Positions 10,840-22,567 of a stretch of 64,000 nt of DNA are shown piece after piece. The notes below the pieces were generated by a model. That model had not been told where the DNA came from. It searched no databases and saw only the letters and a program-made list of their open reading frames with translations. Positions within the stretch are counted from its first letter, which is position 1. Each line of letters begins with the position of its first letter. A program made the translations under genes and the position numbers. Source of the stretch: Amoebidium appalachense (taxonomy: Eukaryota; Ichthyosporea); contig CAVNZM010000003.1 of NCBI GenBank assembly GCA_963693365.1, forward strand, positions 12,710,001 through 12,774,000, in the 5' to 3' direction.

Positions 10840-11680
10840 TGAAATGATGGCTGGCCAATCAATCGTTATCTAGTTTGGCCAATGGAATGTGTGCTTGGCG
10901 CGTGTACGTGATACTATTGGCAACTTAAAATCGTTTCACCGACCCGTGGTTCATCCGAAACCCTTCCGCGAAGCGAAAATTGTGGGCTGATTAATATTAT
11001 AACTTAGCTGCAATAAATATAAGATACCCCAAGATGATTTATTTATACACTTTTCTATACAAAAATATGCTTAGAAATTTGTGTGGAAAGCGTTTTGTCA
11101 AACCAATCCCCCAGTGCCCGATCGCGTTGATCCAACCTCTATCCACCAATCACCGAATTAATCGTGTGCACCCCCAAGATGATTTATTTATACACTTTTC
11201 TATACAAAAATATGCTTAGAAATTTGTGTGGAAAGCGTTTTGTCAAACCAATCTCCGAGAAGCCTTGAGGGTTCATCGTATTAAATGGCTAATCATGGCC
11301 GACACACGTTTGCCAAAAATACCAGTGCCCGATCGCGTTGATCCAAACCTCTATCCACCAATCACCGAATTAATCGTGTGCACATCACACATAAACGTGA
11401 TAACTGACTTATCAGTCACTTTATATTAATAGTAGTACCGACCCTCGCTCACCAGGACCCTTTCGTGAAGCAAGTAATTTTGTTATATACCCCAATATAA
11501 AATTTCCAAACAAAACAAAATAAATTTATACACTTTTAATACAAACATTTGCCTGAAACTGCGTTTTGAAAGCGTTATATTAATCCGGTCCGTTAAGAGT
11601 CATGGCGCGCTTGGCCAATCAGATTGTGCCATACAGACATTCGCGCTCTCACGTGGATCCAATACTTATACACCAATCAG
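10840..11680. promoter_or_regulatory. Repeated CCAAT / AT-rich module upstream region
   Basis: An AT-rich module (ATTTATACACTTTTCTATAC followed by AAATATGCTTAGAAATTTGTG) occurs at about 11036, 11181 and, more diverged, 11524. Linked to it is GCCCGATCGCGTTGATCCAA followed by a CACCAATCACCG box at 11147 and 11358. Further CCAAT boxes lie at 10848, 10873, 11101, 11248, 11614 and 11671. Together these resemble CCAAT-driven promoters. The repeated small ORFs inside (for example 11295-11429) end within the module and are doubtful as genes. Confidence 0.5.
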
Positions 11681-11737
11681 AAGTGTTCGGAAAAAAAGGG
11701 TCCCGCGCTGGATACAAATGGCTTGGTGTGTGTGTGT

Positions 11738-12200
11738 GTGTGTTTCATTTTGCATTGTGTAAGAGGCACTTTTTTTTTTGTTCACACTGCTTTACTTCGT
11801 GTAAATAATCAGTGACGAGTTTTTTTAATTCACGGTGTGTTTGCGCATCATAGAATTTTGCTTTATTTTGCACTGTGTAAAAGGGACGTTTTTTTTTTGG
11901 TCACACTGCTTTGCTTCGTAAAAATAAGAGGGACGTTTTTTTTTTTTTTTTGGGTCACACTGCTTTGCTTCGTAAAAATAAGAGGGACGTTTTTTTTTTT
12001 TTTTTTGGGTCACACTGCTTTGCACGGGTTTTTTTTAGTTCACGGTGTGTTTGCGCATCATAGAATTTTGCTTTATTTTGCATTGTGTAAAAGGGACGTT
12101 TTTTTGGGTCACACTGCTTTGCTTCATAAAAATAAGAGGGACGTTTTTTTTTTTTGGTTCACACTGCTTTGCACGGGTTTTTTTTAGTTCACGGTGTGTT
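11738..12200. repeat. T-run direct repeats, about 55-bp unit
   Basis: Five or so imperfect copies of AAGAGGGACG, a T-run of 5-18, GGTCACACTGCTTTGC and TTCGTAAAAAT. A longer unit with TTCACGGTGTGTTTGCGCAT occurs three times (about 11828, 12040 and 12188), the last directly before the ATG at 12248. T-run length differs between copies. No gene is apparent. Confidence 0.85.
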
Positions 12201-12247
12201 TGCGCATGATAGAATTTTGCTTCACTTTGCTTCTTGTGACAATAATC

Positions 12248-13702
12248 ATGAATCCTTTCAATATTCCCACCGACCCCCCCGCCGACCCCACCGACCCCAA
12301 CACCGACCCCGCCGACCCCGCCGACCCCAACAAACCCCCCGCCGACCCCAACACCGACCCCGCCGACCCCGCCGACCCCGCCGACCCCAACACCGACCCA
12401 CCGACCCCGCCGACCCCAACAAACCCCCCGCTGACCCCAACACCGACCCCGCCGACCCCGCCGACCCCAACACCGACCCCGCCGACCCCGCCGACCCCAA
12501 CACCGACCCCGCCGACCCCAACACCGACCCTACCAACAAACCCCCCGCCGACCCCAACACCGACCCTACCAACAAACCCCCCGCCGACCCCGCCAACCCC
12601 AACAATCCACCCACCATCGACCTAAAGTTTATGGAACAACTATATGCATTGGCATCGCTTCACGTCGCCAATCCCACTGTCACCCCCAACACCACCATTG
12701 CCGAGTTACAAAAGCAACTCGATTCGAAGGAGAAAGAGCTGCAGGCGGCAAGACAAGATATCCAAGTTATGAAGGAAAAGGTATTGGAGGTGCAAGCGAC
12801 GGCAGAAAGAGACGCACAGATTGCTTCTGCCCGAAACATCGTGTCGTCCGAAAGGGTGCGGGATCTCGAAGACCAGGTAGTTGAGAAAGTGGCCGGAAAT
12901 TTGGCATTGCAGGCCATGTTGGAAACACAGAAGGCCGAAAATGGAAAGCTGAAGACGGAGATGGCTGAAATGAGGGAATCTTATCGCAAATCAATTGATG
13001 AGACCACCAATCTTCTTCGGGGGTTTGAACGCACCCATAGCATTCTCCCGCCCCCCCCCCACAAACCGCAACATTCTCGAGTCTTCCTCGGCCATGCAAC
13101 CCCTCCCCGGTAGTGCCGCACCCCCCCCCAACCTTCTTGGGTCTTCGGTTATGCAACCCCTCCCCGGTAGTGCCGCACCCCCCCCCCAACCTTCTTGGGT
13201 CTTCGGTTATGCAACCCCTCCCTGGTAGTGTCGCACCCGCCAGGGGTAGTCGGCCCCTCATCGGTATGGCCACATACAGCACGAATATGCAATCCTCCCC
13301 CGCCATGTCCACTCCCCCTTCTGCCAATTCGATGCATATGAATCCTATCTTCGATATGTACTTGGGTTCCACGATGATCGACTCGTCACCCACAGGACCA
13401 GGGTCGCACTATCCGTACACATCCAAGAGGGGGGGTCGGATCTTACTGGTGCACACAAACGGTCACGTTCCGGGGAGATGGATTTCGAGGCTCGAACGAA
13501 TAGTATGCTCACAGTCATGGTCCACGAGAAGACGGGTGATGCGAATAGAGGAAAAGAGAGTGGTCGGGCTGTGAGGAAAGACAAACGGGAACGAAAACCA
13601 CCCCCCAAACCGGCCCCAATCAAGGGACGGTCCAAAACGAAGCAGGTCTATGGTCGGGTCAGTGATGAAGGAGATTCTGAAGAAGAAGAAAACGATAAGT
13701 GA
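12248..13702 (+). CDS. DP-repeat coiled-coil protein, intronless, frame broken at C/G runs
   Basis: ATG 12248 opens MNPFNIPTDPPADPTD, followed by about 100 residues of ADPNTDP-type repeats. A charged coiled coil comes next (about 12640-13040; ELQKQLDSKEKELQAARQDI). Then come three tandem copies of SSVMQPLPGSAAPPP, a Met/Ser-rich stretch and a basic-then-acidic tail (RKDKRERKPPPKP to DSEEEENDK). The stop is TGA 13700-13702. Reading it through needs four one-base shifts: near 12397 (a C too few), in the C10 run at about 13050 and the C10 run at about 13178 (one too many each), and at the G-run near 13430 (one too few). The net change is zero. This pattern fits either homopolymer errors or a decaying gene. 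The family is unknown; a structural or chromatin-associated role is only a guess. Confidence 0.6.
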
Positions 13703-14948
13703 GTTGTGGTTGAGAGTGTGATTTTTTGATTCAAGTTGTTGTGTATGTAGGGCGTCACGTCATGGTTATATTATAGTCACATGAGTGCTTGCTGTGGTAT
13801 TTTAATGTTTTATTGTTTGGTATATGGTCTTAGACCCCCATATATGTGTACAACTTTTAGCTTTTCTGTTAACGTGACTGGATATTGGTACAAATCTTGG
13901 GTTTTCTGTTTACAACCAGTTGGATGTTCGTTTTACAAAGGTGTTTTTTTACAAAAAGAAGTCCGGTATCCGAAGTGTGTTTCAAGTGCAAGCAAGTCCC
14001 GTGCACACACAACCCCCCCCCCCTCTCCCCTGTCATGCATGCCCCTGCAAAAGAGACCCGTGCACACACGTTCACTTTCCCTCCCCCCCCCCTCTCCCCT
14101 GTCATGCATGCCCCTGCAAAAGAGACCCGTGCACACACGTTCACTTTCCCTCCCTATCTTTGCACACACACACAACCCCCCCCCCCCCCCCCCTCCCTCT
14201 TCCTCTCCCTCTTTCCTGTCATGTATGCCCCTGCAAAAGAGACCCGTGCACACACGTTCACTTTCCCTCCCTATCTTTGCACACACACACAACCCCCCCC
14301 CCCCCCCTCCCTCTTCCTCTCCCTCTTTCCTGTCATGTATGCCCCTGCAAAAGAGACCCGTGCACACACGTTCACTTTCCCTCCCTATCTTTGCACACAC
14401 ACACAACCCCCCCCCCCCCCCCTCCCTCTTCCTCTCCCTCTTTCCTGTCATGTATGCCCCTGCAAAAGAGACCCGTGCACACACGTTCACTTTCCCTCCC
14501 TATCTTTGCACACACACACAACCCCCCCCCCCCCCCTCCCTCTTCCTCTCCCTCTTTCCTGTCATGTATGCCCCTGCAAAAGAGACCCGTGCACACACGT
14601 TCACTTTCCCTCCCTATCTTTGCACACACACACAACCCCCCCCCCCCCCCTCCCTCTTCCTCTCCCTCTTTCCTGTCATGTATGCCCCTGCAAAAGAGAC
14701 CCGTGCACACACGTTCACTTTCCCTCCCTATCTTTGCACACACACACAACCCCCCCCCCCCCCCCCCTCCCTCTTCCTCTCCCTCTTTCCTGTCATGTAT
14801 GCCCCTGCAAAAGAGACCCGTGCACACACGTTCACTTTCCCTCCCTATCTTTGCACACACACAATGGCTGGCGCTGTGTGTGTGTCGTGGAGTTGTCTTC
14901 ACTTTTGCTGGCTGGCGCTGTGTGTGTCGTGGAGTTGTCTTCTCTTTT
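13703..14948. repeat. C-run tandem array of about 110-bp units
   Basis: From about 14010 to 14870 a unit with TGTCATGTATGCCCCTGCAA, GACCCGTGCACACACGTTCA and CTATCTTTGCACACACACAC plus a C-run and a CTC-rich part repeats about eight times. The C-run varies from 9 to 18. Long Pro-rich frames in all three plus-strand frames are a by-product. 13703-14010 is AT-rich and appears empty. Confidence 0.9.
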
Positions 14949-15957
14949 GCTGACGCGGAGTTATCTTCTCTTCTATTGTATCCACTTTCTCTAATATACA
15001 GCGCTGGCGCTGTGTCCAGAGTAAATGTGTTTTTATTGTGTCCGGCCACTTTATAGTATGCAGCGCTTGTGCTGTGTATTGATTTCATTAAAAATCCGAG
15101 TGCCTCAGAGTGGTGTCGTACTCCGCAGCACCCGTCTTCTTATTGAAATAGTATATGACTGCATACATCAATGGTGTAACCAATAAACATGTGAGGACAA
15201 TCTGACGTACACCAGATACATTTTGTTCACTTTCTCTCTAGCATTCGGTTCGGACTTCATTAAATTGTACCAGTGTATATTTGCAACGACACTGCATATA
15301 GATATCACATAAAGAATGCCTGTGGTGACCGTGCTGTCGAAATGTACGTGTACCTCACAAAACTTTCAGTATCCGTGGAGTTGTCTTCTCTTTTGCTGGC
15401 TGGCGCTGTGTGTCGTGGAGTTGTCTTCTCTTTTGCTGGCTGGCGCTGTGTGTCGTGGAGTTGTCTTCTCTTTTGCTGGCTGGCGCTGTGTGTGTCGTGG
15501 AGTTGTCTTCTCTTTTGCTGACGCGGAGTTAGCTTCTCTTTTATTGTATCCACTTTCTCTAATATACAGCGCTAATATACAGCGCTGGCGCTGTGTCCAG
15601 AGTAAATGTGTTTTTATTGTGTCCGGCCACTTTATAGTATGCAGCGCTTGTGCTGTGTATTGATTTCATTAAAAATCCGAGTGCCTCAGAGTGGTGTCGT
15701 ACTCCGCAGCACCCGTCTTCTTATTGAAATAGTATATGACTGCATACATCAATGGTGTAACCAATAAACATGTGAGGACAATCTGACGTACACCAGATAC
15801 ATTTTGTTCACTTTCTCTCTAGCATTCGGTTCGGACTTCATTAAATTGTACCAGTGTATATTTGCAACGACACTGCATATAGATATCACATAAAGAATGC
15901 CTGTGGTGACCGTGCTGTCGAACATGTACGTGTACCTCACAAAACTTTCAGTATCCG
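14949..15957. repeat. 0.4-kb segmental tandem duplication
   Basis: 14951-15375 and 15520-15957 are almost identical over more than 400 bp (both contain CAGAGTAAATGTGTTTTTAT and CACTGCATATAGATATCACA). They are separated by four copies of a 40-bp unit (GTGGAGTTGTCTTCTCTTTT plus GCTGGCTGGCGCTGTGT), which also precede the first copy. Copy 1 differs by a small indel (GAAATGT against GAACATGT), which breaks the minus-strand ORF described next. Confidence 0.95.
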
Positions 15958-16093
15958 ACGTGTTACACCCCAAAAGTGACCTTCTGAGATCTTGCCTGTG
16001 GTACAAACTCTTGATGCCGTGTTGCTCTTGTGTTTTACCAGTACCCCTCTCTCCAGATGCCGAATTTAGATTGGAATTCGTGAATACACCCAT
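15669..16093 (-). CDS. Hypothetical two-helix membrane protein, probable single frameshift
   Basis: ATG 16093 (MGVFTNSNLNSASGERG) opens a frame with a hydrophobic helix, STVTTGILYVISICSVVAN, and then a Lys/Glu-rich segment. Near 15778 the coding signal moves to another frame, which supplies a second helix (IVLTCLLVTPLMYAVIYYF), the tail KKTGAAEYDTTLRHSDF and a TAA at 15671-15669. One missing base would unite them; a tiny intron is less likely because no donor is evident. The C-terminal half is repeated in the upstream duplicate. It is intronless and divergent from the gene at 16229. Family unknown. Confidence 0.5.
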
Positions 16094-16228
16094 GTGATTG
16101 GTCAGTGGTTTGGCACCAAGAGATTAATTGATATGCCATCAACCAGTCAACAAAAAGTACTCGCTTTTACTTTTTGTCTCACTTCACCCCAATCCAAGAA
16201 CAGTGCACACCAAAACAAAACACTAGAA
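16094..16228. promoter_or_regulatory. Short divergent promoter with a CCAAT box
   Basis: Only 135 bp separate the two divergent ATGs at 16093 and 16229. The interval holds GTGATTGGTCAGTGG at 16095 (an inverted CCAAT box next to the minus-strand start). No clear TATA box. The arrangement suggests shared control of the two small genes. Confidence 0.45.
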
Positions 16229-16711
16229 ATGGGAGACGCACTTTTGTGCCCCGATTCGGTTGACCCCGAACGATGCCCTGCATTTGCACCCTCAAAAAAA
16301 GCCCAGTGCAAAAACAAAAAGGAAACATGCCCATACCACAAGGACGGCTTCAAGCCCTGGGTATGCTTTGCCCCTGCCACCGGTGTCCTCCTCTACAGCG
16401 ACAACACCATCAACATCCTCCACCCCCACAAGGCCGGGGACTATGCTCATGCAAACCTCCTGCTGGACGACCTCCTGGCCGCCTTTACAGTCGCAGAAAT
16501 GCAGCGCCCTCGCACCGAGCGCACCGGGGTACCCGTGCCAACTGTGTCCACTCCGGATCCACCCATGGGTGCACCACAGCCACCGGTTGTAGCTGCGGCA
16601 GTGGGTGTGGGCAGGGAAAATGGGTACTGCCAGGGCAAAACCAAGGCTGGCAATCCCTGCAAAAACAGGGTGAAATCTACGACCCATTGCCATAAGCACA
16701 CGCCCAAATAA
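16229..16711 (+). CDS. Small protein with two C-C-C-H zinc-binding-type motifs
   Basis: 160 residues from ATG 16229 (MGDALLCPDS) to TAA 16711, intronless. The N-terminal motif is C16-x10-C27-x6-C34-x2-H37, ending in TCPYHKDG. The C-terminal motif is C134-x9-C144-x9-C154-x2-H157 (YCQGKTKAGNPCKNR and HCHKH). The C-terminal block, C-x-G-x-T-x2-G-x2-C followed by C-x2-H, resembles small zinc-binding motifs seen in phage, virus and some eukaryotic proteins; I recall this as a general pattern and cannot name a family. The middle is a Pro/Val-rich linker. The frame is also open upstream of 16229, but the ATG in good context after the promoter is preferred. Confidence 0.6.
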   Translation: MGDALLCPDSVDPERCPAFAPSKKAQCKNKKETCPYHKDGFKPWVCFAPATGVLLYSDNTINILHPHKAGDYAHANLLLDDLLAAFTVAEMQRPRTERTGVPVPTVSTPDPPMGAPQPPVVAAAVGVGRENGYCQGKTKAGNPCKNRVKSTTHCHKHTPK

Positions 16712-16781
16712 AAAAACCAACCCCCCCCCCCCCCCTGCCTCCCCTGCACGTGTGCCTCCCCTGCCCCCCTGCACGTGTGCC

Positions 16782-16819
<38 letters not shown>

Positions 16820-17109
16820 TGCCTCCCGGAACCACGCTCCCAGTGGAGTCTCTTAGTACACGTGACCATGGCCATATGCATACACAACATTTATCCACGC
16901 CGTGAGTGGCCCCCCAGTCTCCCCTGCTCCCCTGCCTCCCCTGCACGTGTGCCTCCCCTGCCTCCCGGAACCACGCCCGGCGCAGTGCCAGTGAGTGCTC
17001 CCCTGCCTCCTGCACGTGTGCCTCCCCTGCCTCCCCTGCTCCCCTGCCTCCCGGAACCACGCCCCGGCGCAGTGGCAGCTATTTTTAGATATAGAGATTC
17101 CATGGCCAC

Positions 17110-17200
17110 ATGGCCAGATGGCCAGATCGTTTTGGCTCCCGTTTTATCCCGTTTTATCCACCTTTTTCACACACTGAATTTGACCTGGCCATCTGGCCAT
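17110..17200. other. Perfect 16-bp inverted repeat with a 59-bp loop
   Basis: ATGGCCAGATGGCCAG at 17110-17125 is the exact reverse complement of 17185-17200. The arms themselves contain the doubled element TGGCCA. It lies between the C-C-C-H gene and the MBL gene and could form a hairpin. No mobile-element gene is attached. Confidence 0.85.
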
Positions 17201-17289
17201 CTGGGTAGAGACCGTTTTCTGTTCTAATATTGGAGAACTGTCTGATAGTGATAGAAAATGTCATTCGAAGAACAATCGGGAAACCCCGT

Positions 17290-17695
17290 GTGTGACAACC
17301 AATCAGAATGAAGCAAGCTAAAGCCGCATCGTAGGTATGATTGGAGGAGGCAGTTTAGGTGCTCCAATCAGCACAGAAGCCCGCACCGCCCTCGACAGCC
17401 TGAGTGCGTGACAAATGCACAAGTTGATACCCATGGGTTATGCGCAAGTAAATACTTTTTCCTCTCTTTCTAGAAAAAAAGGAGTTATCAAGTCATTATT
17501 CCAACCTACATCAAGCCAAGTGCACAAATATGGTGACTTCAGGTGTCAGGTGCAGAAATATTTATTATGCATCATCGATCCGCCGCCGGCGTTCGCCGGG
17601 AACTTCGCAAGTTCGGAGGCGTAGCGCTAGCGGAAGTTGTGGAAAGAATGTGCCAGGGCATTTGCTCATTGGTTGACCAATATGCACTCGCAACG
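17290..17695. promoter_or_regulatory. CCAAT-box cluster upstream of the MBL gene
   Basis: ACCAATCAGAAT at about 17298, ATTGGAGG at about 17340, CCAATCAGCA at about 17364 and the paired ATTGGTTGACCAAT at 17669-17682 precede the ATG at 17853. Paired and clustered CCAAT boxes are typical binding sites of NF-Y-type factors. Function is inferred from sequence only. Confidence 0.45.
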
Positions 17696-17852
17696 AAAAA
17701 ATTATGCAAGTAAGCAGCGGCAGCCAGCACAGTCAGCCTCGGCAAACGTACATAAACCGACACCTCCCCGCACATTTGCCATCAGTCTCTTTTACTCATC
17801 CTATCAATCAACCTCCTTCCATAAAGGCGGCCGTAGAACATCGATATCGACC

Positions 17853-18827
17853 ATGAAGCCTCTTCTTGCCCACGTGGTTGTGATGGCCGCCGGCCTGACG
17901 TCCATTTGCGGAGTTACGGCCGCACCAGCAGCGGCTGCCCCTGCCCTTTCCCTGCCTGTAATCTCCAACAAGCTGGTGAGTATATATACACATGCATATA
18001 GTCCGCGTCCGCACGATAGATACATATGACCCGACACCAATTCACTTTAGCAAGTCTATAGGAAAGACTTAACAGGTGTTAGCATGTAGGATGCATGATA
18101 TTATGGCCTGCGGCGGCACGACGTAACACCACAAGTTCGTCGACTCTCATTAGAAGCAACACTTCTAACCCATCACCTTTTTCCTCTCCTCATCAAACAA
18201 TGGACACCCTACAGCGATGCAGTCAAGCAGCCGGCACCTCTTGCAAACCCCAACCCGCCCCCGGCAAACCTACCGCCCTCACGTGCAGTAGTGGACAGCC
18301 CGGGGGCATTTGTTGTTGACGCAGCGAAGGCCGTGGCGCAGGAGACAGGAAAGAAGGTGACGCACTATGTTTACAGCCACCGCCATCTCGATCATAAAGC
18401 TCACGTGCAGGAGTTCAAGGACATGGGGGCTACCATCGTGGGCCATGCTGACACTGCTAGGTACGTGCCATCAATAAAGCCACGCGAAATGCGTGGGTGG
18501 ATGGGTGGGTGAGAGTGGGGTGGGGAAGGAGGGTGGGAGGTGGGCCCGGGGAGGGGGGGGGGGGGGGGGGAGGTGACGGGATCCGGTGAACGTTCATATT
18601 ATTAGTACATAGTGTTCAAAATGATTACCGGTGTCTGCGAGAAAGGGGTGGGTGAGGGGGGAAGAGGATGAAGGTGGAGAGGCTTGAAAGTTTGATAGCA
18701 AGTAAAAGGATATATAAGGGGAGCATTTTTATTTACGGCCCCCCGGATGTCTAGATCTATTGATTACTGTTAGTATTAGCATGATGTCCAGTCATTCATT
18801 TGCGGGCAAGTCATCCAACAATATTAG

Positions 18828-18867
<40 letters not shown>

Positions 18868-18948
18868 CCCCCCCCCCCCCCCTCCCCGGATCCCCCCCCC
18901 GGGCTCTTATCACCCCCCCTTCCCCCCCACCCTTCGGGGCCTCCGGGT

Positions 18949-18985
<37 letters not shown>

Positions 18986-19200
18986 AAAGAGGAAAAAACA
19001 AAAATACAAGCACAGAATGCACACACACATGTACACACATTGTTGTAACAAACACACTGTATTGACACACGTACACCATTGGAAACAAGAAAAAATTCAA
19101 ACTTCCAAACTTTATGGGGAACTTTGTTTATAATTCTTTGATACTGCATGCACAGGTACCTGTCCAAGAAAAAACTCCGGCGAGGGGCGCGCGGGGTGGG
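17853..19200 (+). CDS. Metallo-beta-lactamase-fold hydrolase, secreted, incomplete
   Basis: Exon 1 (17853-17975, phase 0) encodes a signal peptide (MKPLLAHVVVMAAGLTS, then an Ala-rich cleavage region). Exon 2 starts at about 18228 or 18231 and ends at 18460 (donor GTACGTGCC). It carries VDSPGAFVVDAAKA, THYVYSHRHLDH with the HxHxDH metal motif, and ATIVGHADTAR. Exon 3 begins at 19156 after ATGCACAG in matching phase (RYLSKKKLRRG). The order matches extracellular MBL-fold hydrolases. The first strands expected before VDSPGA and everything after the first metal motif are not found. The intron after exon 3 would run into kilobases of TC and C repeat, so the gene is either truncated or its 3' exons were missed. 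Substrate not inferable. Confidence 0.65.
18541..19000. repeat. G-run, C-run and A-run blocks in the MBL gene intron
   Basis: G-run at 18551-18570, a C-run of about 34 from 18830 followed by C-rich sequence, then about 32 A from 18951. The unique parts between them show no coding signal. Confidence 0.9.
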
Positions 19201-19925
<725 letters not shown>

Positions 19926-20913
19926 CTCCGGGCCCTTCCCTCCGAGTCCCCCCGTTTAAAGCATAACGGGTTTAATGGCCAGGGGCTGAAGGTCAGTAAG
20001 GGGCCCGGGCCAAGCACACAAGCAGAAAAAAAAGTTCAGTACCGCGGGCAGCCTGCACTTGTGGCCACACAGAGCAGATCAACATTGTTATCTTGCATGT
20101 AACAGACGCTTGTAGCAGAATTCGTTGGAACCTACCAACAAAAACAATATTCGACTTGTAATAGAGTTTCCTTGAATGTAGCAGAATTTATCTGCCTTTT
20201 ATGGTGAGAGTACTCAACAGTGCATTTAGCAGAATTTCTGCCTGTAGTGCGGAAATAAATCTGCAATGCAGAATTGTATGTTGTACTACAAGCAGTAATA
20301 GATAGTATATATATGCACGTGTGCGCGTGAGGGAGCTCGAGCCACGTGCACGTGCAATTGCATATGTGCACATGCAATACACAAGGCACATATGATTATA
20401 TACGGGGAGGCCGGCGCCCGGCCCACCGCAGGCGGGCTGGCCTGGCAGCGGCAGCTGCGGCATGCAGCACGCAGCACGAACACGAACACTGGGCATGCGC
20501 AAACGCAGGGTTAGAATCGGAACACGGAACAGCTCGAGCATCATCGGCATGACACACTGTTTTTAAATTCGGATTTTGCTCGGATCAAATGAACAGAGGC
20601 TTACCATTTATTAGGCAAAAACGCGCTTGTGTAATACGGCCATGTAAGAATAAGAGGAATATCACTACACGTTTTTTTATGCTCTACAGTATGAGAGTAG
20701 ATATTGGAGGCTCAGTAGCCTCGGCTCACGGATTGTACACGTAACACAAAGCGGTTTCCTTGGTCAAAAGTTACGCAAAATGTTTATTGCAACCAATGAA
20801 TTGCCGTTAACCTTTTTTGGTCCCAGGGTTCGAATTTTAGTTTCGAATTTTTTGGGGAGGCCAATTGGTTCTTTGGTAATGCCAAAAAAAACTTTGGTAA
20901 AACCCTTAATCGT

Positions 20914-20957
<44 letters not shown>

Positions 20958-21369
20958 TTCCCTCCCTTCCCTCCCTCCCTCCCGCCAGAAGTCGCTGTGT
21001 GAAGTTGTTTTTTGGCGAAGAGTGCGCAGATCTGTGCTCTGAGTTAGTGGCCGGGTGCCAGGCCTAGGATCCGGAAGTGGGTGAGGGGCCTGCCGGGGAG
21101 GGAGGGGCCCGGAGGGCCCGGTCCGGAGGAGCCCCGGCCTGATAGGCAAGGGGGGGGGGGAGGGGGGGGGGGGGGGGGGGGGGGGGGGAGGGGGGGGGGG
21201 GGGGAGGGGGAGGGCGTACACGTGCACGCATCAGGCGGGATGGTGTGACCCTAGGGCGAGTCCGGTTTGGAGAATTTTGTATGTTAACGCGCTCAAAATC
21301 GATGATTTTGGGACTTCTCGACACCGTGCTGTTTTATCACGAGTACATGCATAAGTAGGGGCTGCAGCT

Positions 21370-21438
<69 letters not shown>

Positions 21439-21504
21439 GTGTGTGCGCGTGCGTGCGTGCGTGCGTGCGTGGGGGGGGGGGGGGGGGAGGGGGGAGGGGG
21501 AGGG

Positions 21505-21540
<36 letters not shown>

Positions 21541-22527
21541 GGCGCTGTACCATTCCCTTGGTCGATCTTTGGGAAAACGGGCAACAAGTTTGGTAAATTA
21601 CCAAACGTTTTTTGGTAATATCGAACTCTGTTTGGTCCCCAAGGTTTCCCAGGGTCTGAAAAGATCTAGCAATGCGATACGGACGTTACACAAAGCGAAC
21701 TCAGGCCTTGTACAAGGGAATGAATGGCGCCCCCTACACAGGCCCATGTTTTTTTTAGATGTAACACTACTAAAAACTGCCTACAGGCTCATTTTTCACC
21801 GCTTATCCGTCTCGTTCCCAAGTCTTCTTCAGAGCGCCAGTACCGAACATTAGAATCCCAGTCGAAAGCCTAAGAAGAATACAATCATTGGTCATAACGA
21901 GAGAGGTTCTTTATGAGTTATAACTCAGTTTTATAAAGAAATAAACAGACCGGAATGAATGTGATATCATTGTGTACGCAGCTGCATCAGTAAAACCACA
22001 TCCTTTCTCGCTACCTGCATCGTCAGGGTTTGGAATGTGTGCATGAGCGCACTGGCACTAGCTTTTTCACCACGCCCTTTCCCAGTTGAGAAACTTAAAC
22101 AACTAATTATCGCCACCCTTTCTTTCTTCTCTCTGCATCTTTGCTTCATGTGACGATAGCAAATATTCGACCCGTGCCCCAGAGGATTGTAGGCAGTCCT
22201 TTTCAAAGGTTTAGTTTTCTTTTTTTTTTCTCGAAGATGAGTGCTGGTGTTCTGCATAATGGGACTACGGTGACAGTTGCCGGCGGCCTTGTGGGTGAGT
22301 TTTCCACCTTAAAATCTTTCACTCGTAAAGTAGCTGTTTTATGTACACGGAGAGGTGCTGCTGTGCGAAAGGTTTACAGCATGTACATCTAAATGTTGCG
22401 CATGCCCAGGAGCAGGGAAGGGGAGGGGGGAGGGGAGGGGGGAGGGGGAGGGAATGGGGAAGAAGGAGGAGGAAGAGGAGGGAGAGGGGAGCTCGGGGGG
22501 AGGGGGGGGGGGGGGGGGGGGGGGAGA

Positions 22528-22567
<40 letters not shown>

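Noticed and set aside
13781-15056. Pro/His-rich frames of over 350 codons on the plus strand
   Set aside because: All three frames are open because the repeat unit is C-rich; there is no unique domain.
22237-22294. ATG exon (MSAGVLHNGTTVTVAGGLVG) as the first exon of GPR89
   Set aside because: The family N-terminus starts cleanly at ATG 23405, and the phase 1 end of this segment fits only a weak acceptor upstream of it.
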